NCBI RefSeq assembly: GCF_013618475.1
Contig: NZ_JABJVN010000004.1
Span: 267,186 to 331,185, forward strand
DNA: 64,000 nucleotides
Direction of reading: 5' to 3'
Source: Saccharibacillus deserti
GTDB taxonomy: Bacteria > Bacillota > Bacilli > Paenibacillales > Paenibacillaceae
Of the stretch, positions 45,505-54,675 are shown piece after piece. Under the pieces are notes generated by a model. The model saw nothing but the letters and a program-made list of their open reading frames with translations, searched no databases and was not told the origin of the DNA. A program made the position numbers and the translations under genes. The stretch's first letter is position 1. Every line of letters starts with the position of its first letter.

Positions 45505-47427
45505 ATGCCTTCGTTCAAACGTTCGCTCCGCCTGGTGTTCGGCAAACTCCGGTTCGCCGATATGCGGATGGAGAAAAAGCTTCTGCTGGTCTTCGTGCTG
45601 CTGATCCTGCTTCCGCTGTCGGTGATCGGAGGCATCTCGTACAGCAGCTACTCGCGCTCGATCCAGAATAACACGGCGGCCTATTCCCAGAAACTGATCG
45701 GGCAGGCCATCGATCGGCTGGACGATTATATCCGCGATATGACCGCCCTGTCCGCCATGCCTTCCTATATGGAGGATTTCAAGAACAACCTGATCCGCTC
45801 GAACCGGTATTACCAGCAGTATGCGGCCGCTCCCGGCGAAGAGAATTCGGGCACGGAAGATTATGCCCTGCGGCTGTCGATCCAGCGGGGGCTGGAAGAC
45901 AACATGAACTTCGTCAACGCGCTCAAAGGCGGCGACAGTTCCATCTATGTGTTCGACAGTTACGGAAACGGATATTCTTCGGCGGCCGGCGGCGGCCTTC
46001 GGCTCGATATCCAAGGGAGCTATCGCAGCTGGATGGAGAAGACCCGTGACTCCGGCGGCGAAGCCCTGCTGCTGCCTACGCAGGAGTTCCGCAGCAACCT
46101 GCAGAGTACCCGTTATGCGTTTACGGTTGTTCGTAAAGTGATGGACGGTTTTCAGAATACCGTAGGATTGATCGCGGTCGATACCCAGGTCAGTACGCTG
46201 CAAAAAACGTTCGCCGAACTCGATCAGGTGACCCAGGGCCGCTCGCTTGTGGTCGATCCGGACGGCGTCGTCATTTACGACAGCGGGATGCAGGGACTCG
46301 GCACGAATATAAGCGGCGGCGATTTGTTCTCCCGGCTGCACAGGGCGCGCGGGAGTTTCGTCTATACGCCTTCCGCCGGATCGGCGCTCCAAGCGGGAAG
46401 CCAGTTGGTCGTCTACGACACTTCCGAGCAGACGGACTGGAAAATCGTGCTGTCCATCCCGCTCGGCGCTTTGACGCGGGACGCGGCGCACACGCGGAAC
46501 GCGACGCTTGCGGCCATTGCCGTCGTCACGCTGGTCGCCCTGCTCAGTTCGATCTTCCTCTCTTCGGCTCTCACCCGCCCGCTCGACGGCATGATGCGCT
46601 TGATGAAACGCGTCCAGCGGGGCGACTTGAGCGTGCGTTTCGTGGTGCGCCGCAAAGACGAGATCGGCAAGCTCGGCAGCCAGTTCAACTTTATGCTGGT
46701 CCGTATCGAAGAACTGATCGCCGACATCTACCGGATCGAGGCCCAGAAGAAAGAAGCCGAGCTCGGCGCCCTGCAGAGCCAGATCAACCCGCATTTCGTT
46801 TATAATACGCTTGAAGCGATCCGGATGACCGCCGAGTTGAACGACGATTCCGATTCCGCCGATATGATCTCCATTCTCGGACGCATGCTTCGCTACAGCA
46901 CCGGCGATCCCGGCGGCGATGCGACCGTCCGGGAAGAATTGGAACATGCCGCCAGATACGTCGATCTGCTGAATTACCGCTATCGCGGACGTTTCCGGCT
47001 GAGCGTGAACGTGCCGGACGAACTGCTGGACGAACGCCTGCCGAGACTGACGCTGCAGCCGATTATCGAAAATGCCGCTTATCACGGACTCGACGACAAG
47101 CCGCTGATGCGGCTGTCGATCGACGGATTCCGGGAAGCGGGTCTGCTGCACTTCCGGGTCTCGGACAACGGATGCGGGATGGACGAAGCGACGCTGGACA
47201 AACTGAACCGGGGAATCGCAGGCGGCCTTCCGGCCCGCAAAAGCGTGCGCGGAGGCGTCGGCCTCAAGAACGTTCACCATCGCCTGGCGCTGCGCTACGG
47301 CCGGGGGTGCGGTCTGCGCGTGTCCAGCGAGGAAGGCCGCGGCACGTTCGTCGACCTGACGCTGCCCCCCTGGTCTTCCGGCCCTGCAGGCAGTCTCACG
47401 GAAATGGAGGGTGACCATGAAAACTGA
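45505..47427 (+). CDS. YesM-type sensor histidine kinase
   Basis: Membrane sensor kinase of 640 residues. Order: helix 1 (~22-45), extracellular Cache-type domain (~46-320), helix 2 (~328-350), HAMP (LTRPLDGMMRLMKRVQRGDL), His-kinase domain with phospho-His at 430 (QINPHFVYNTLEAIR), and HATPase (PIIENAAYHG, DNGCGMDEA, GGVGLKNVHHRL). This is the LytS/YesM class that works with YesN/AraC regulators. GGAG lies before the ATG at 45505. Its last 11 bases overlap the binding-protein gene at 47417, and the only matching response regulator in the window is at 53624. Likely senses manno-oligosaccharides, perhaps via the binding protein. Confidence 0.92.
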   Translation: MPSFKRSLRLVFGKLRFADMRMEKKLLLVFVLLILLPLSVIGGISYSSYSRSIQNNTAAYSQKLIGQAIDRLDDYIRDMTALSAMPSYMEDFKNNLIRSNRYYQQYAAAPGEENSGTEDYALRLSIQRGLEDNMNFVNALKGGDSSIYVFDSYGNGYSSAAGGGLRLDIQGSYRSWMEKTRDSGGEALLLPTQEFRSNLQSTRYAFTVVRKVMDGFQNTVGLIAVDTQVSTLQKTFAELDQVTQGRSLVVDPDGVVIYDSGMQGLGTNISGGDLFSRLHRARGSFVYTPSAGSALQAGSQLVVYDTSEQTDWKIVLSIPLGALTRDAAHTRNATLAAIAVVTLVALLSSIFLSSALTRPLDGMMRLMKRVQRGDLSVRFVVRRKDEIGKLGSQFNFMLVRIEELIADIYRIEAQKKEAELGALQSQINPHFVYNTLEAIRMTAELNDDSDSADMISILGRMLRYSTGDPGGDATVREELEHAARYVDLLNYRYRGRFRLSVNVPDELLDERLPRLTLQPIIENAAYHGLDDKPLMRLSIDGFREAGLLHFRVSDNGCGMDEATLDKLNRGIAGGLPARKSVRGGVGLKNVHHRLALRYGRGCGLRVSSEEGRGTFVDLTLPPWSSGPAGSLTEMEGDHEN

Positions 47428-48715
47428 TACATCCGGTGCATGGACCAAAATAGTACGGACCGTTCTGCGCGTTTCCCTGTGTGCCGCCCTGCTGGTATCC
47501 GGCTGCTCCCGGCCAAAAGCCGAAGAAGCGCCTTCCGGCCCTGCGCCGGAACAGACGCGCATTCTGACGGTTCTGACCAACCGGATCGATCTGATCGAGA
47601 ACGGCGTATTCGACGGGTATGCCGAACGCTTCGAAGCGGATCGTCCCGGCGTGGATGTCCGCTTCGAAGGGCTGTCCGATTACGCCGGCGACGTACTCAA
47701 CCGGCTGTCTACCCGCGAAGCCGGCGACGTGCTGCTGCTCCCGGTCAATATGCCGAGCAGCCAACTGCCCCATTTTTTCGCTCCGCTCAAAGAAAGTCTG
47801 TTCGATGATATGCGATTTGCGGATCTGCGCAAATACGAAGGCAAACATTACGGACTCGCCACCGGTACCGCGACGGACGGAATCATTTATAATAAAAAAG
47901 CTTTTCGACAAGCGGGCATCGAGAACATTCCGCAGACGCTGGACGAGTTTTTTGAAGCATGCGCCAAATTGAAAGCTCAAGGCATCGTACCCGTCTATCT
48001 GAATTACGGAGCCCAGTGGCCGCTCAAAGAATGGGGAGATATCCTGGTCAACTATTCTTCGGGCGATGCGGGCTACCTGAACAAGATGACCTTGACCGAC
48101 GAACCCTGGAAGATCGACGGCCGATGGGGCGAGAGCCTTGGGATCGTCCGCAGACTCGTTCGGGAAGGGTATGTCGAAGACCAGCTGTTCGCCAATTCCT
48201 GGGAAACCTCCAAAGCGGAGCTTGCTTCGGGCAGCGCGGCGATGTATTTTCAAGGAAGCTGGGCCATTCGGCAGCTGATCGATGCGGGAGCGGTATCCGA
48301 AGAGATCGGCTTCTTCCCGTTCCCTTACGATAACAGCGGTTCCTATTACGCTCCGCTCAATCCCGATTATTTCATCGGGGTCAGCAAGTTCAGCTCCGCA
48401 CCGGATATCGCGCAGGAATGGGTCGAATTTTTCGTCAAAGACTCGGGTTTTGTAGACGATTGGGGATTCCTTCCGGTCGACTCCAACCAGGAACCGAAAA
48501 TGGAACAGTTTCGCGAATTCCTCTCGTTCAAGCCGACCCTCGTGGAAGGCGTTCAAACGAACGATGCTTTTATCGAATTGGCCGACCGCGCCGACTTCTC
48601 GTTCTGGACCGGCGGTTATATGCAGGAACTGATTGCGGCACCGGATCTCGCCCAAGCTTTCGACCGATTGAATGCGAGCTGGGCGGAAGCCCGGTCCGAG
48701 TATTTCCATCCATAG
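47417..48715 (+). CDS. Solute-binding lipoprotein coupled to the sensor kinase
   Basis: Family 1 extracellular binding protein, 432 residues, lipobox LVSGC with Cys 30. The mature start TRILTVLTNRIDLIENGVFD followed by GYAERFEADRPGVDVRFEGL is plainly homologous to the ABC binding protein at 54676 (same order and GDVLLLP motif). No permease follows; instead it overlaps the kinase gene by 11 bases and is followed by a LacI gene. This suggests a sensory partner of the kinase rather than, or in addition to, a transport role. ATG 47417 has GGAGG upstream; the GTG at 47411 is too close. Confidence 0.88.
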   Translation: MKTDTSGAWTKIVRTVLRVSLCAALLVSGCSRPKAEEAPSGPAPEQTRILTVLTNRIDLIENGVFDGYAERFEADRPGVDVRFEGLSDYAGDVLNRLSTREAGDVLLLPVNMPSSQLPHFFAPLKESLFDDMRFADLRKYEGKHYGLATGTATDGIIYNKKAFRQAGIENIPQTLDEFFEACAKLKAQGIVPVYLNYGAQWPLKEWGDILVNYSSGDAGYLNKMTLTDEPWKIDGRWGESLGIVRRLVREGYVEDQLFANSWETSKAELASGSAAMYFQGSWAIRQLIDAGAVSEEIGFFPFPYDNSGSYYAPLNPDYFIGVSKFSSAPDIAQEWVEFFVKDSGFVDDWGFLPVDSNQEPKMEQFREFLSFKPTLVEGVQTNDAFIELADRADFSFWTGGYMQELIAAPDLAQAFDRLNASWAEARSEYFHP

Positions 48716-48762
48716 ACCGGCCGCCCCGCTCAGCCGCGCGGCCGGCACAAAGGAGTAAACCG

Positions 48763-49860
48763 ATGACCAAAAAAATAACGATGCAGCAAATCGCGGATCA
48801 GCTCGGCGTATCCAAATTCGTGGTCTCCAAAGCGCTCTCCGGCAAAGGCGGCGTTAGCGAGAGCACCCGGGAACGCGTTATCCAGGCCGCTTCCCAGCTC
48901 GGTTACTTCACGCAAAAACGCGGTTACGGCCAGGCCGCCCGCCGGGAGAAAGAACATACTCCCCAGCGCGATCCCGAACGCCAGTCCGTGCTGGTTCTGA
49001 TGCCGAACGTCCGCTTTCAGACGCGGGAATCGCTGTATTGGGGCCGGATTCTGGACGGGGTCACCGAGACGCTCGAAGAAAAAGGATTCGGCGTCGTGAT
49101 CGTATCGGAGCAGCGCGTCGATGCCGTCACGAGCGTGCTTAACCCCAGCGGATTTCTCGGTTTGATCGGAATCGGCCAGATTTCGACGCCGCTGCTGCTT
49201 GAAGTGCACCGGATCGGTCTGGCCATGGTACTGATCGACCACGAAGATCCGCTGATTCCCGCGGACAGCGTGTTTGCGAACAATACGGATGCGAGTCTGC
49301 GCCTGACCAACCATCTGCTCGGCTCCGGCCACCGCCGCCTGCATTTTATCGGCAATTCCGGATTCTCCCGCAGCTTCCGCGACCGCTGGAGCGGTTACCG
49401 TTCCGCTCTCGAAGCCTACGGTCTGAAGCCTCAGGAAGGCGACGATCCGATGAACGCCCTGGCCGGTATCGACGACGCCAGTTTCGAACCGGAACTTCGG
49501 CAGTGGCTGCTCAAACGCCGCAAACAGCGGACACTGCCGACCGCACTTGTCTGCGCCAACGATTCCGTGGCGCTGACGGCGGAGCGAACGCTCGATTCGC
49601 TGGGCATCCGCGTTCCCGAAGACATCTCGCTGACCGGGTTCGACAATATTGAAGATGCCGGACGGGCGCAGCCGGCCCTTACGACCGTGCATGTTCCCAA
49701 AGAAGCGTTGGGACGCCGCGCCGCGCTTCGGCTGCTGGAACGGGTACGCGAACCCAAAGCTCCGCTGGAGAAAATCCTCGTCGCTTCGGATCTGGTTCTC
49801 CGGGGTTCGGTCGCCGAAATCCCGGCCGCCAAAGAAGCCGCCCTGCCGGGCGAAGCCTGA
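48763..49860 (+). CDS. LacI-family regulator in the mannan locus
   Basis: A 365-residue regulator. HTH at 4-26 (KITMQQIADQLGVSKFVVSK) and hinge ALSGKGGVSESTRERVIQAA; effector domain from ~75 (QSVLVLMPNVRF ... TALVCANDSVALTAERTLDS ... ISLTGFDNIEDAG). FVVSKAL in place of STVSRAL in the recognition helix is a known subgroup in Paenibacillus. AAGGAG precedes the ATG at 48763. Third gene of the kinase operon, 47 bases after the binding protein. I could not identify its operator in the locus. Confidence 0.9.
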   Translation: MTKKITMQQIADQLGVSKFVVSKALSGKGGVSESTRERVIQAASQLGYFTQKRGYGQAARREKEHTPQRDPERQSVLVLMPNVRFQTRESLYWGRILDGVTETLEEKGFGVVIVSEQRVDAVTSVLNPSGFLGLIGIGQISTPLLLEVHRIGLAMVLIDHEDPLIPADSVFANNTDASLRLTNHLLGSGHRRLHFIGNSGFSRSFRDRWSGYRSALEAYGLKPQEGDDPMNALAGIDDASFEPELRQWLLKRRKQRTLPTALVCANDSVALTAERTLDSLGIRVPEDISLTGFDNIEDAGRAQPALTTVHVPKEALGRRAALRLLERVREPKAPLEKILVASDLVLRGSVAEIPAAKEAALPGEA

Positions 49861-49903
49861 TCTTCCGGCACATCCCGGGTCGAACCGCCGCCCAGACGCA
49901 CGC

Positions 49904-49948
49904 AAACAGCCCGGATCTTCCGCATGAAGCGGAAGATCCGGGCTGTTT
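49904..49948. terminator. Very strong bidirectional terminator
   Basis: Twenty-bp perfect stem (49904-49923 with 49929-49948), loop ATGAA, between the convergent LacI gene and the epimerase-phosphorylase gene. Confidence 0.9.
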
Positions 49949-50033
49949 CTGTGGATAGTCAGATCTGTTTGTATCGGGATCTGTTTGTGCAGGAAACGGG
50001 AAGCCTGACGGGCCCTGCCGTTCTCCTTCGGTT

Positions 50034-52490
50034 CTAGCGGTTCTGCCGCTTCAGGTAAGCCAGATTGCGTTCGATCAATTCCAGCCGCTGTTCGACGCAG
50101 GCATAAGAGCGCAGCGGATCTTCCGGAGTATTCGTCACATAGTCGAGCAGCCGGTCGACGCTTGTCTCGGCGACATGGATCCGCGTGTCGGAAGAAGCAT
50201 AGTAAATATGCACTTCTCCGGCTTCGTTGACGGTGACGCCGTTGCAGAACAGCACGTTCGAGACGTCGCCGACCCGCTCGATCCCTTCGGGCGCCAGCAG
50301 ATGCCCGCCCGGCCGATGCGTCACTTTCCACGGTTCGGACAGGTCGGACAGGAATGCGTATAGGACATAACGCAGTCCCGCCGCCGTACCGCGCACGCCG
50401 TGCGCGATATGCAGCCAGCCTTTGTCGGTCTTGATCGGAGCCGGACCCTGGCCGTTCTTCACTTCCTTTATGGTATGGTAGGCTCGCTCGTCCATAATGA
50501 TCTCGCGGTCGATCACCGCGTTCTCGATCGTGTCGGACAACCCCCAGCCGATGCCGCCGCCCGAGCCCGCATCGATGAATCCGTCCTGCGGCCGCGTATA
50601 GAACGCATACTTGCCGTCGACGAATTCCGGATGCAGCACGACGTTGCGCTGCTGCGCCGAAGGCGTCTTGAGATCGGCCAGCCGTTCCCAGACTTCGAGG
50701 TCGCGCGTACGCGCGATGCCGCACTGGGCAACGGCGCTCGACAGATCCGACGGAGCGGCCGACGGATCGCGGCGCTCCGTGCAGAAGAGGCCGTAAATCC
50801 AACCGTCTTCATGCTGAATGAGCCGCATGTCGTATACGTTAATATCCGGTTCGGCCGTCTCCGGCATCCGGATCGGACGATCGCGGAACCGGAATCCTTC
50901 GGTCGGGCGGTCGCTTTCGGCCGCGGCGAAGAACGATTTGCGGTCGGCGCCTTCGACGCGCGCCACCAGCACATATTTGCCGTTCAAGTAGATCGCGCCC
51001 GGATTGAAAGCCCCTCCTACGCCCAGACGTTCCGAGAAGTACGGATTGGTGGCCGGATTGAAATCGTATTTCCAGATCAGCGGGGCATGCGCCGCCGTCA
51101 GCACAGGATCGATATAGCGGTCGTAAACGCCGTTCCCGGGTTCCGCTTTGCGGTTCGGCTTGGCCAGCAGCGCTTCATGGCTCCGCGTCACCTTGCGTTT
51201 GCGCTGTTCGAACAACGTGTCCGAAGAAGCTCCGGCCGCTTCCAGACGTTCCAGACGCGCCAGCATTTCGAAGCAGGCCCGGCTGTTGTGGTACGGACAT
51301 TTCCAGGCGCTTACCTTGGCATCCTTCCTATTGGGCACACGGTCATTGGAGACGCTCCAGTACCATTCCCCATGTTCGCGGTCCACGATGTAATCGCGGA
51401 TGAATGCCCAGGAACGCTGCGCCGCTTCCAGATACGCGGAACTGCCGGTCAGCTCGTACGCGTTGTGGAAGCCGACCATCGCTTCCGCCTGCGGCCACCA
51501 GTCTTTGTTGTCATCGATCAAACGGCCGCCGGCCGCTTCGTTCCAGAGTCCTCCGTCCGTATCCAGGCCGCGTTCCAGCACGGCCTGCGCCATCTGCAGC
51601 GCCGTACGGCGTACCCGCTCCAGCAGCGCTTCGTCGCCCAGGACTTCGGCCGCTTCGACCAGCAGCCAGCTGCCTTCGATATCGTGCCCGTACGAGATGT
51701 GATCCGACTTGACGTTCCACTGCTCGTCGAAGAACAGGTGGAAATGTCCGGTGGACGGATCGACGATATGCGTCAGCGTCACTTCGACCAGTTCCGACAG
51801 CCGCAGCCGCAGCTCGTCCGAAGGCCGGATCCGGTACAGATTCGTGTACCCTTCCAGCACATGCAGATGGGTATTCATCGACTTCTTCTCGTTCAGGTCT
51901 TTGCCGCTCAGACTCAGATCCTCGGTATCGCTCCAATCCCGCGCATGCGCTTCGATATAGCCGCCGAAACGTCCGTCCCGGCTGTGGGCTTCGATCAGGC
52001 CGAACAGCCGCTGCGCCTGCGCAGACGCTTCCTCTCTGCGCCGCGGATCCGCAGCGCTGCCGGCTGCGTCCAGCGCCTGCGCGTATTCGCTCAAGGCATA
52101 GATGACGAACGCCTGGCCGTAGACCTGCTTCTTCGTTTCCGCCGGCGTTCCGTCGGCGCGGACCGCCCAGTAGTAGCCTTCGTGTTCGCGGTCCAGAAAA
52201 TGTTCGTGCAGATAGCGATAGGCCCGATCGGCCATATCCATATAAGCAGGATCCGCATACCGCCGGTAGGCCGCCGCGAACGTCCAGAGAATACGGGCAT
52301 TCAAGACCAGACTGCGGTCGGCGTCTTCTCGCACCGCAAGATCCGATCCGATCTCGCCGACAAAGCCGTCGTCATGCGCCGAAGGCGCTTTTTCCATCCA
52401 GAAGCCCAGAATATTGGTCTTCAATTCAAGCTCCAATTCCTGCCGCCAATCCCCGGTCTCAAGCTTTCCTGTCCAATCGTTACCGTTCAT
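50034..52490 (-). CDS. Fusion of cellobiose/mannobiose 2-epimerase with GH130 mannosylglucose phosphorylase
   Basis: 818-residue cytosolic two-domain enzyme. Residues ~1-410 form an (alpha/alpha)6 epimerase of the cellobiose 2-epimerase/AGE family, with active-site His in [15 protein letters not shown] (~208), [17 protein letters not shown] (~269) and [12 protein letters not shown] (~401). Residues ~430-818 are a GH130 subfamily 1 phosphorylase: [33 protein letters not shown], catalytic Asp in [17 protein letters not shown] (~554), [40 protein letters not shown]. The two reactions are sequential in mannan use: Man-Man to Man-Glc, then phosphate gives mannose-1-phosphate and glucose. They are normally separate proteins. 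ATG 52490 overlaps the GH113 stop. No signal peptide. Confidence 0.93.
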   Translation of the reverse strand: MNGNDWTGKLETGDWRQELELELKTNILGFWMEKAPSAHDDGFVGEIGSDLAVREDADRSLVLNARILWTFAAAYRRYADPAYMDMADRAYRYLHEHFLDREHEGYYWAVRADGTPAETKKQVYGQAFVIYALSEYAQALDAAGSAADPRRREEASAQAQRLFGLIEAHSRDGRFGGYIEAHARDWSDTEDLSLSGKDLNEKKSMNTHLHVLEGYTNLYRIRPSDELRLRLSELVEVTLTHIVDPSTGHFHLFFDEQWNVKSDHISYGHDIEGSWLLVEAAEVLGDEALLERVRRTALQMAQAVLERGLDTDGGLWNEAAGGRLIDDNKDWWPQAEAMVGFHNAYELTGSSAYLEAAQRSWAFIRDYIVDREHGEWYWSVSNDRVPNRKDAKVSAWKCPYHNSRACFEMLARLERLEAAGASSDTLFEQRKRKVTRSHEALLAKPNRKAEPGNGVYDRYIDPVLTAAHAPLIWKYDFNPATNPYFSERLGVGGAFNPGAIYLNGKYVLVARVEGADRKSFFAAAESDRPTEGFRFRDRPIRMPETAEPDINVYDMRLIQHEDGWIYGLFCTERRDPSAAPSDLSSAVAQCGIARTRDLEVWERLADLKTPSAQQRNVVLHPEFVDGKYAFYTRPQDGFIDAGSGGGIGWGLSDTIENAVIDREIIMDERAYHTIKEVKNGQGPAPIKTDKGWLHIAHGVRGTAAGLRYVLYAFLSDLSEPWKVTHRPGGHLLAPEGIERVGDVSNVLFCNGVTVNEAGEVHIYYASSDTRIHVAETSVDRLLDYVTNTPEDPLRSYACVEQRLELIERNLAYLKRQNR

Positions 52491-53443
52491 CACATGATCC
52501 CCCGTCTCTGTTCGTAATGGCGCCGCACGATCGCTTCCGCCTTCTTGCCGTAAATACAGTACCCGCCGTCTTCGCCCGCTTCCGTCCGTTCATACAAATG
52601 CGCCGGCCAGTCCCACAGCATAAATCCGCCGACCCACGGACGGCGTTCGCAGCTGCCCAGCATGGCGGTATAGAAAGCGGCCTGCTCGTCTTCGTCGGGT
52701 GCGCCCTGCAGCGTCCAGTCGTTCGGAATCGCGGCGGAACCCCCACGGCTCGGGCAGCCCGCTTCCAGAAACAGGAACGGTTTGTCTGCGCGGCGCACCA
52801 CTTCTTCGATCCGGTCGAGCTGCCGCTCCCAATCGTCCGCCGGATAGTAACCGCTCGAAGAGATTACATCCACCGCGTCCCACCAGGTCACGTTATCTTC
52901 CTGGTATTTGTCGCAGTTGTACGTCACGATGCCCGAGTAAACTTCCCTTACGGCAGCGATCAGGTCGCGCCATTCGGCTTCCCTTCTGTCGGTCTGCACC
53001 ATTTCGCAGCCTATGCACAGCATCTCGCAGCCCGTTTGTTCGGCAATCTTGGCATAATGCAGCATAAACCGTTGGTAGGAAGCGAACCAATCGGACCATT
53101 TGGGTTCGCAGGGCACATCTTTGTCGAAAAAGTTGATATGCGCCCGCCAGGTGCCGTCCGCGCAGTTGACGATCGGCTTCAGGCAGACCTTCAGTCCAAG
53201 TTCTCTGGCGCTGCGGATCGCGCCCAATACTTCCTCGTCTTGGACCGTCGGAGACTGTTCGTAGTGAATCTCTGTCGAATGCGCGGTATCCTGCATGGCG
53301 GCAAAAGCGATTGCCGTCCAGTCGGCCGCCGAGCTCTCCGCCATTTTCCGCATGGAGTCCCGCGGCGCTTCCCCAATCCAGCTTCCGCGTACCCCCATGA
53401 ACCCCCAGGTCATCCCGCAGACGAACCGTTCCAGATTCTTCAT
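52490..53443 (-). CDS. GH113 beta-mannanase
   Basis: A 317-residue (beta/alpha)8 glycosidase cutting beta-1,4-mannan or manno-oligosaccharides. Matches the Alicyclobacillus ManA family in length and pattern: acid/base E147 in [12 protein letters not shown], nucleophile E227 in [12 protein letters not shown], substrate residues in [12 protein letters not shown] and WRAHINFF. It lacks a signal peptide, so it acts on imported oligosaccharides inside the cell. GGGGAG lies before the ATG. Its stop overlaps the start of the epimerase-phosphorylase gene by one base (TGATG), so the two are made together. Divergent from the response regulator gene. Confidence 0.9.
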   Translation of the reverse strand: MKNLERFVCGMTWGFMGVRGSWIGEAPRDSMRKMAESSAADWTAIAFAAMQDTAHSTEIHYEQSPTVQDEEVLGAIRSARELGLKVCLKPIVNCADGTWRAHINFFDKDVPCEPKWSDWFASYQRFMLHYAKIAEQTGCEMLCIGCEMVQTDRREAEWRDLIAAVREVYSGIVTYNCDKYQEDNVTWWDAVDVISSSGYYPADDWERQLDRIEEVVRRADKPFLFLEAGCPSRGGSAAIPNDWTLQGAPDEDEQAAFYTAMLGSCERRPWVGGFMLWDWPAHLYERTEAGEDGGYCIYGKKAEAIVRRHYEQRRGIM

Positions 53444-53480
53444 GTTTACTCCCCGTTCATTTTGTTATTGTTTTGTTATT

Positions 53481-53523
53481 TTATTTATAAAACTTTTATC
53501 CCCTTATTTATAAACGTTTTAGC
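53481..53523. promoter_or_regulatory. Direct repeats and a catabolite-repression-like site in the divergent region
   Basis: TTATTTATAAA occurs at 53481-53491 (with one more A) and 53504-53514, 23 bases apart in the same orientation, the geometry favoured by AraC-type regulators. The second overlaps TATAAACGTTTTAG (53510-53523), resembling a cre site core. Both lie between the GH113 gene and the response regulator gene. Confidence 0.45.
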
Positions 53524-53623
53524 TGTCTTTTTCAAGTCGGAACCTCACTTTTTCCTGGATAAATATCAAAGAACCGTTATATACTTTAGAAACAAAAAAA
53601 CTAACAAAAGAGGCGATTGTTCG

Positions 53624-54403
53624 ATGAAAGTAATCCTGGTGGACGATGAAGAGTTAATCCGGTTGGGGCTCGAAAAGATTTGTCTGCGCGAAGGGCCCGA
53701 TGTGGAGATCATCGGTTCGCACCGCAACGGCGCGGAGGCCTGGAGCCAGCTGTCCATGCTTCCCCCGCAGGGCGTCGACCTGCTGATCAGCGATATCCGC
53801 ATGCCGGTGATGGACGGATTCGAATTGATCGAACGCTGCCGAAGAAGCTTTCCCGACCTGCCGGTTATCGTCCTGAGCGGATTCAGCGATTTCGATTATG
53901 CGCGGCGCGCGCTCCGGTTCGGCGTCACCGATTATCTGCTGAAACCGATCGACAAGCCGGAACTGCTCTCGCTATTGAAACGGACCGCAGCCGCCCGAAG
54001 CAGCGAAGAGTCGCTTTCGGGCGGCGATTCTTCCGCCCTCCCGTCCGATCCGCAACCGGCACCCGACCATTACGTTGTGGAGAGGCTCAAGAGCCTGCTC
54101 GAGAGCGAATACGATCAGCCGCTGGAGTTTGCCCGGCTTGCGGAGCGGCTCGGCATGAATTCGAGCTATATCAGCCGGCTGTTCAAGATCGAGACCGGCC
54201 AGACGCTTACGGAGTATTTGATCGGTGTGCGCATGTCTCATGCCAAGAAACTGCTGGTCGAACAACCGGAACTCAAAAACTATGAAATCGCGGAAAAAGT
54301 CGGCTACGGCGATCCGGTCCATTTTAACAAGCTGTTCAAAAAAACGGTCGGCATGACGCCCAAAGATTACAAAAACGCCGCCTACCATCCACGCTCCCAT
54401 TAA
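53624..54403 (+). CDS. YesN-type response regulator with AraC domain (short form)
   Basis: A 259-residue regulator: receiver domain 1-120 with D57 in VDLLISDIRMPVMDGFEL, and K at KPIDKPELL; a Ser/Pro-rich linker (~128-145); AraC DNA-binding domain 150-250 (PLEFARLAERLGMNSSYISR, LFKIETGQTLTEYLIGVRMS, YEIAEKVGYGDPVHFNKLFK). Most YesN proteins have 350-540 residues with a middle domain that is absent here. It is the natural partner of the kinase at 45505, though on the other side of the GH113 operon. AAGAGG lies before the ATG. It probably activates the transport operon directly downstream and perhaps GH113. Confidence 0.9.
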   Translation: MKVILVDDEELIRLGLEKICLREGPDVEIIGSHRNGAEAWSQLSMLPPQGVDLLISDIRMPVMDGFELIERCRRSFPDLPVIVLSGFSDFDYARRALRFGVTDYLLKPIDKPELLSLLKRTAAARSSEESLSGGDSSALPSDPQPAPDHYVVERLKSLLESEYDQPLEFARLAERLGMNSSYISRLFKIETGQTLTEYLIGVRMSHAKKLLVEQPELKNYEIAEKVGYGDPVHFNKLFKKTVGMTPKDYKNAAYHPRSH

Positions 54404-54407
54404 ACGG

Positions 54408-54430
54408 GAAGACCGTCCCGCACGGTCTTC
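54408..54430 (+). terminator. Terminator of the response regulator gene
   Basis: GAAGACCGT (54408-54416) pairs with ACGGTCTTC (54422-54430), followed by seven T. The regulator is thus a separate unit from the ABC operon. Confidence 0.9.
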
Positions 54431-54534
54431 TTTTTTTATGCACATCATGAAATTTTGATTTGTTAGAACTAAAATATAATTAAAAAGCAAACAAATAAAT
54501 AATAAACGAAGACTATAAATGCCAAATCAGCACA

Positions 54535-54563
54535 TCGATAAACGATTTTATCCGGTCTATAAT
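54535..54563 (+). promoter_or_regulatory. Putative activator-dependent promoter of the ABC operon
   Basis: A perfect TATAAT (54558-54563) has only TCGATA at the -35 position (54535-54540). Upstream bases 54470-54530 are very AT-rich. A good -10 with poor -35 suits activation by the AraC-type regulator encoded just upstream; inference. Confidence 0.45.
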
Positions 54564-54675
54564 CCATAACAGAAAGCGTATTCACGAATCGTTCGGACAC
54601 AAACGGATGCGGTTCTGCCGTTGCTGTTTGACTATTCCCGCTTCATTCCTAACAGAGAAAGGGGTTCTTCCAGAA

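Noticed and set aside
45400..47580. Minus-strand open frame of 726 codons
   Set aside because: Antisense to the histidine kinase and binding-protein genes; high GC gives long stop-free shadows. The plus strand carries all kinase motifs.
48763..49860. Operator for the mannan-locus LacI regulator
   Set aside because: I scanned the upstream regions of 45505, 53443, 53624 and 54676 by eye and found no repeated palindrome that I could assign.
48730..50802. Minus-strand open frame of 690 codons
   Set aside because: Spans across the strong terminator at 49904-49948 and is antisense or out of frame to the LacI and fusion genes; no recognisable protein.
50400..52517. Plus-strand open frame of 705 codons
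   Set aside because: Shadow of the epimerase-phosphorylase gene; Arg/His/Gln-biased and without a start site.
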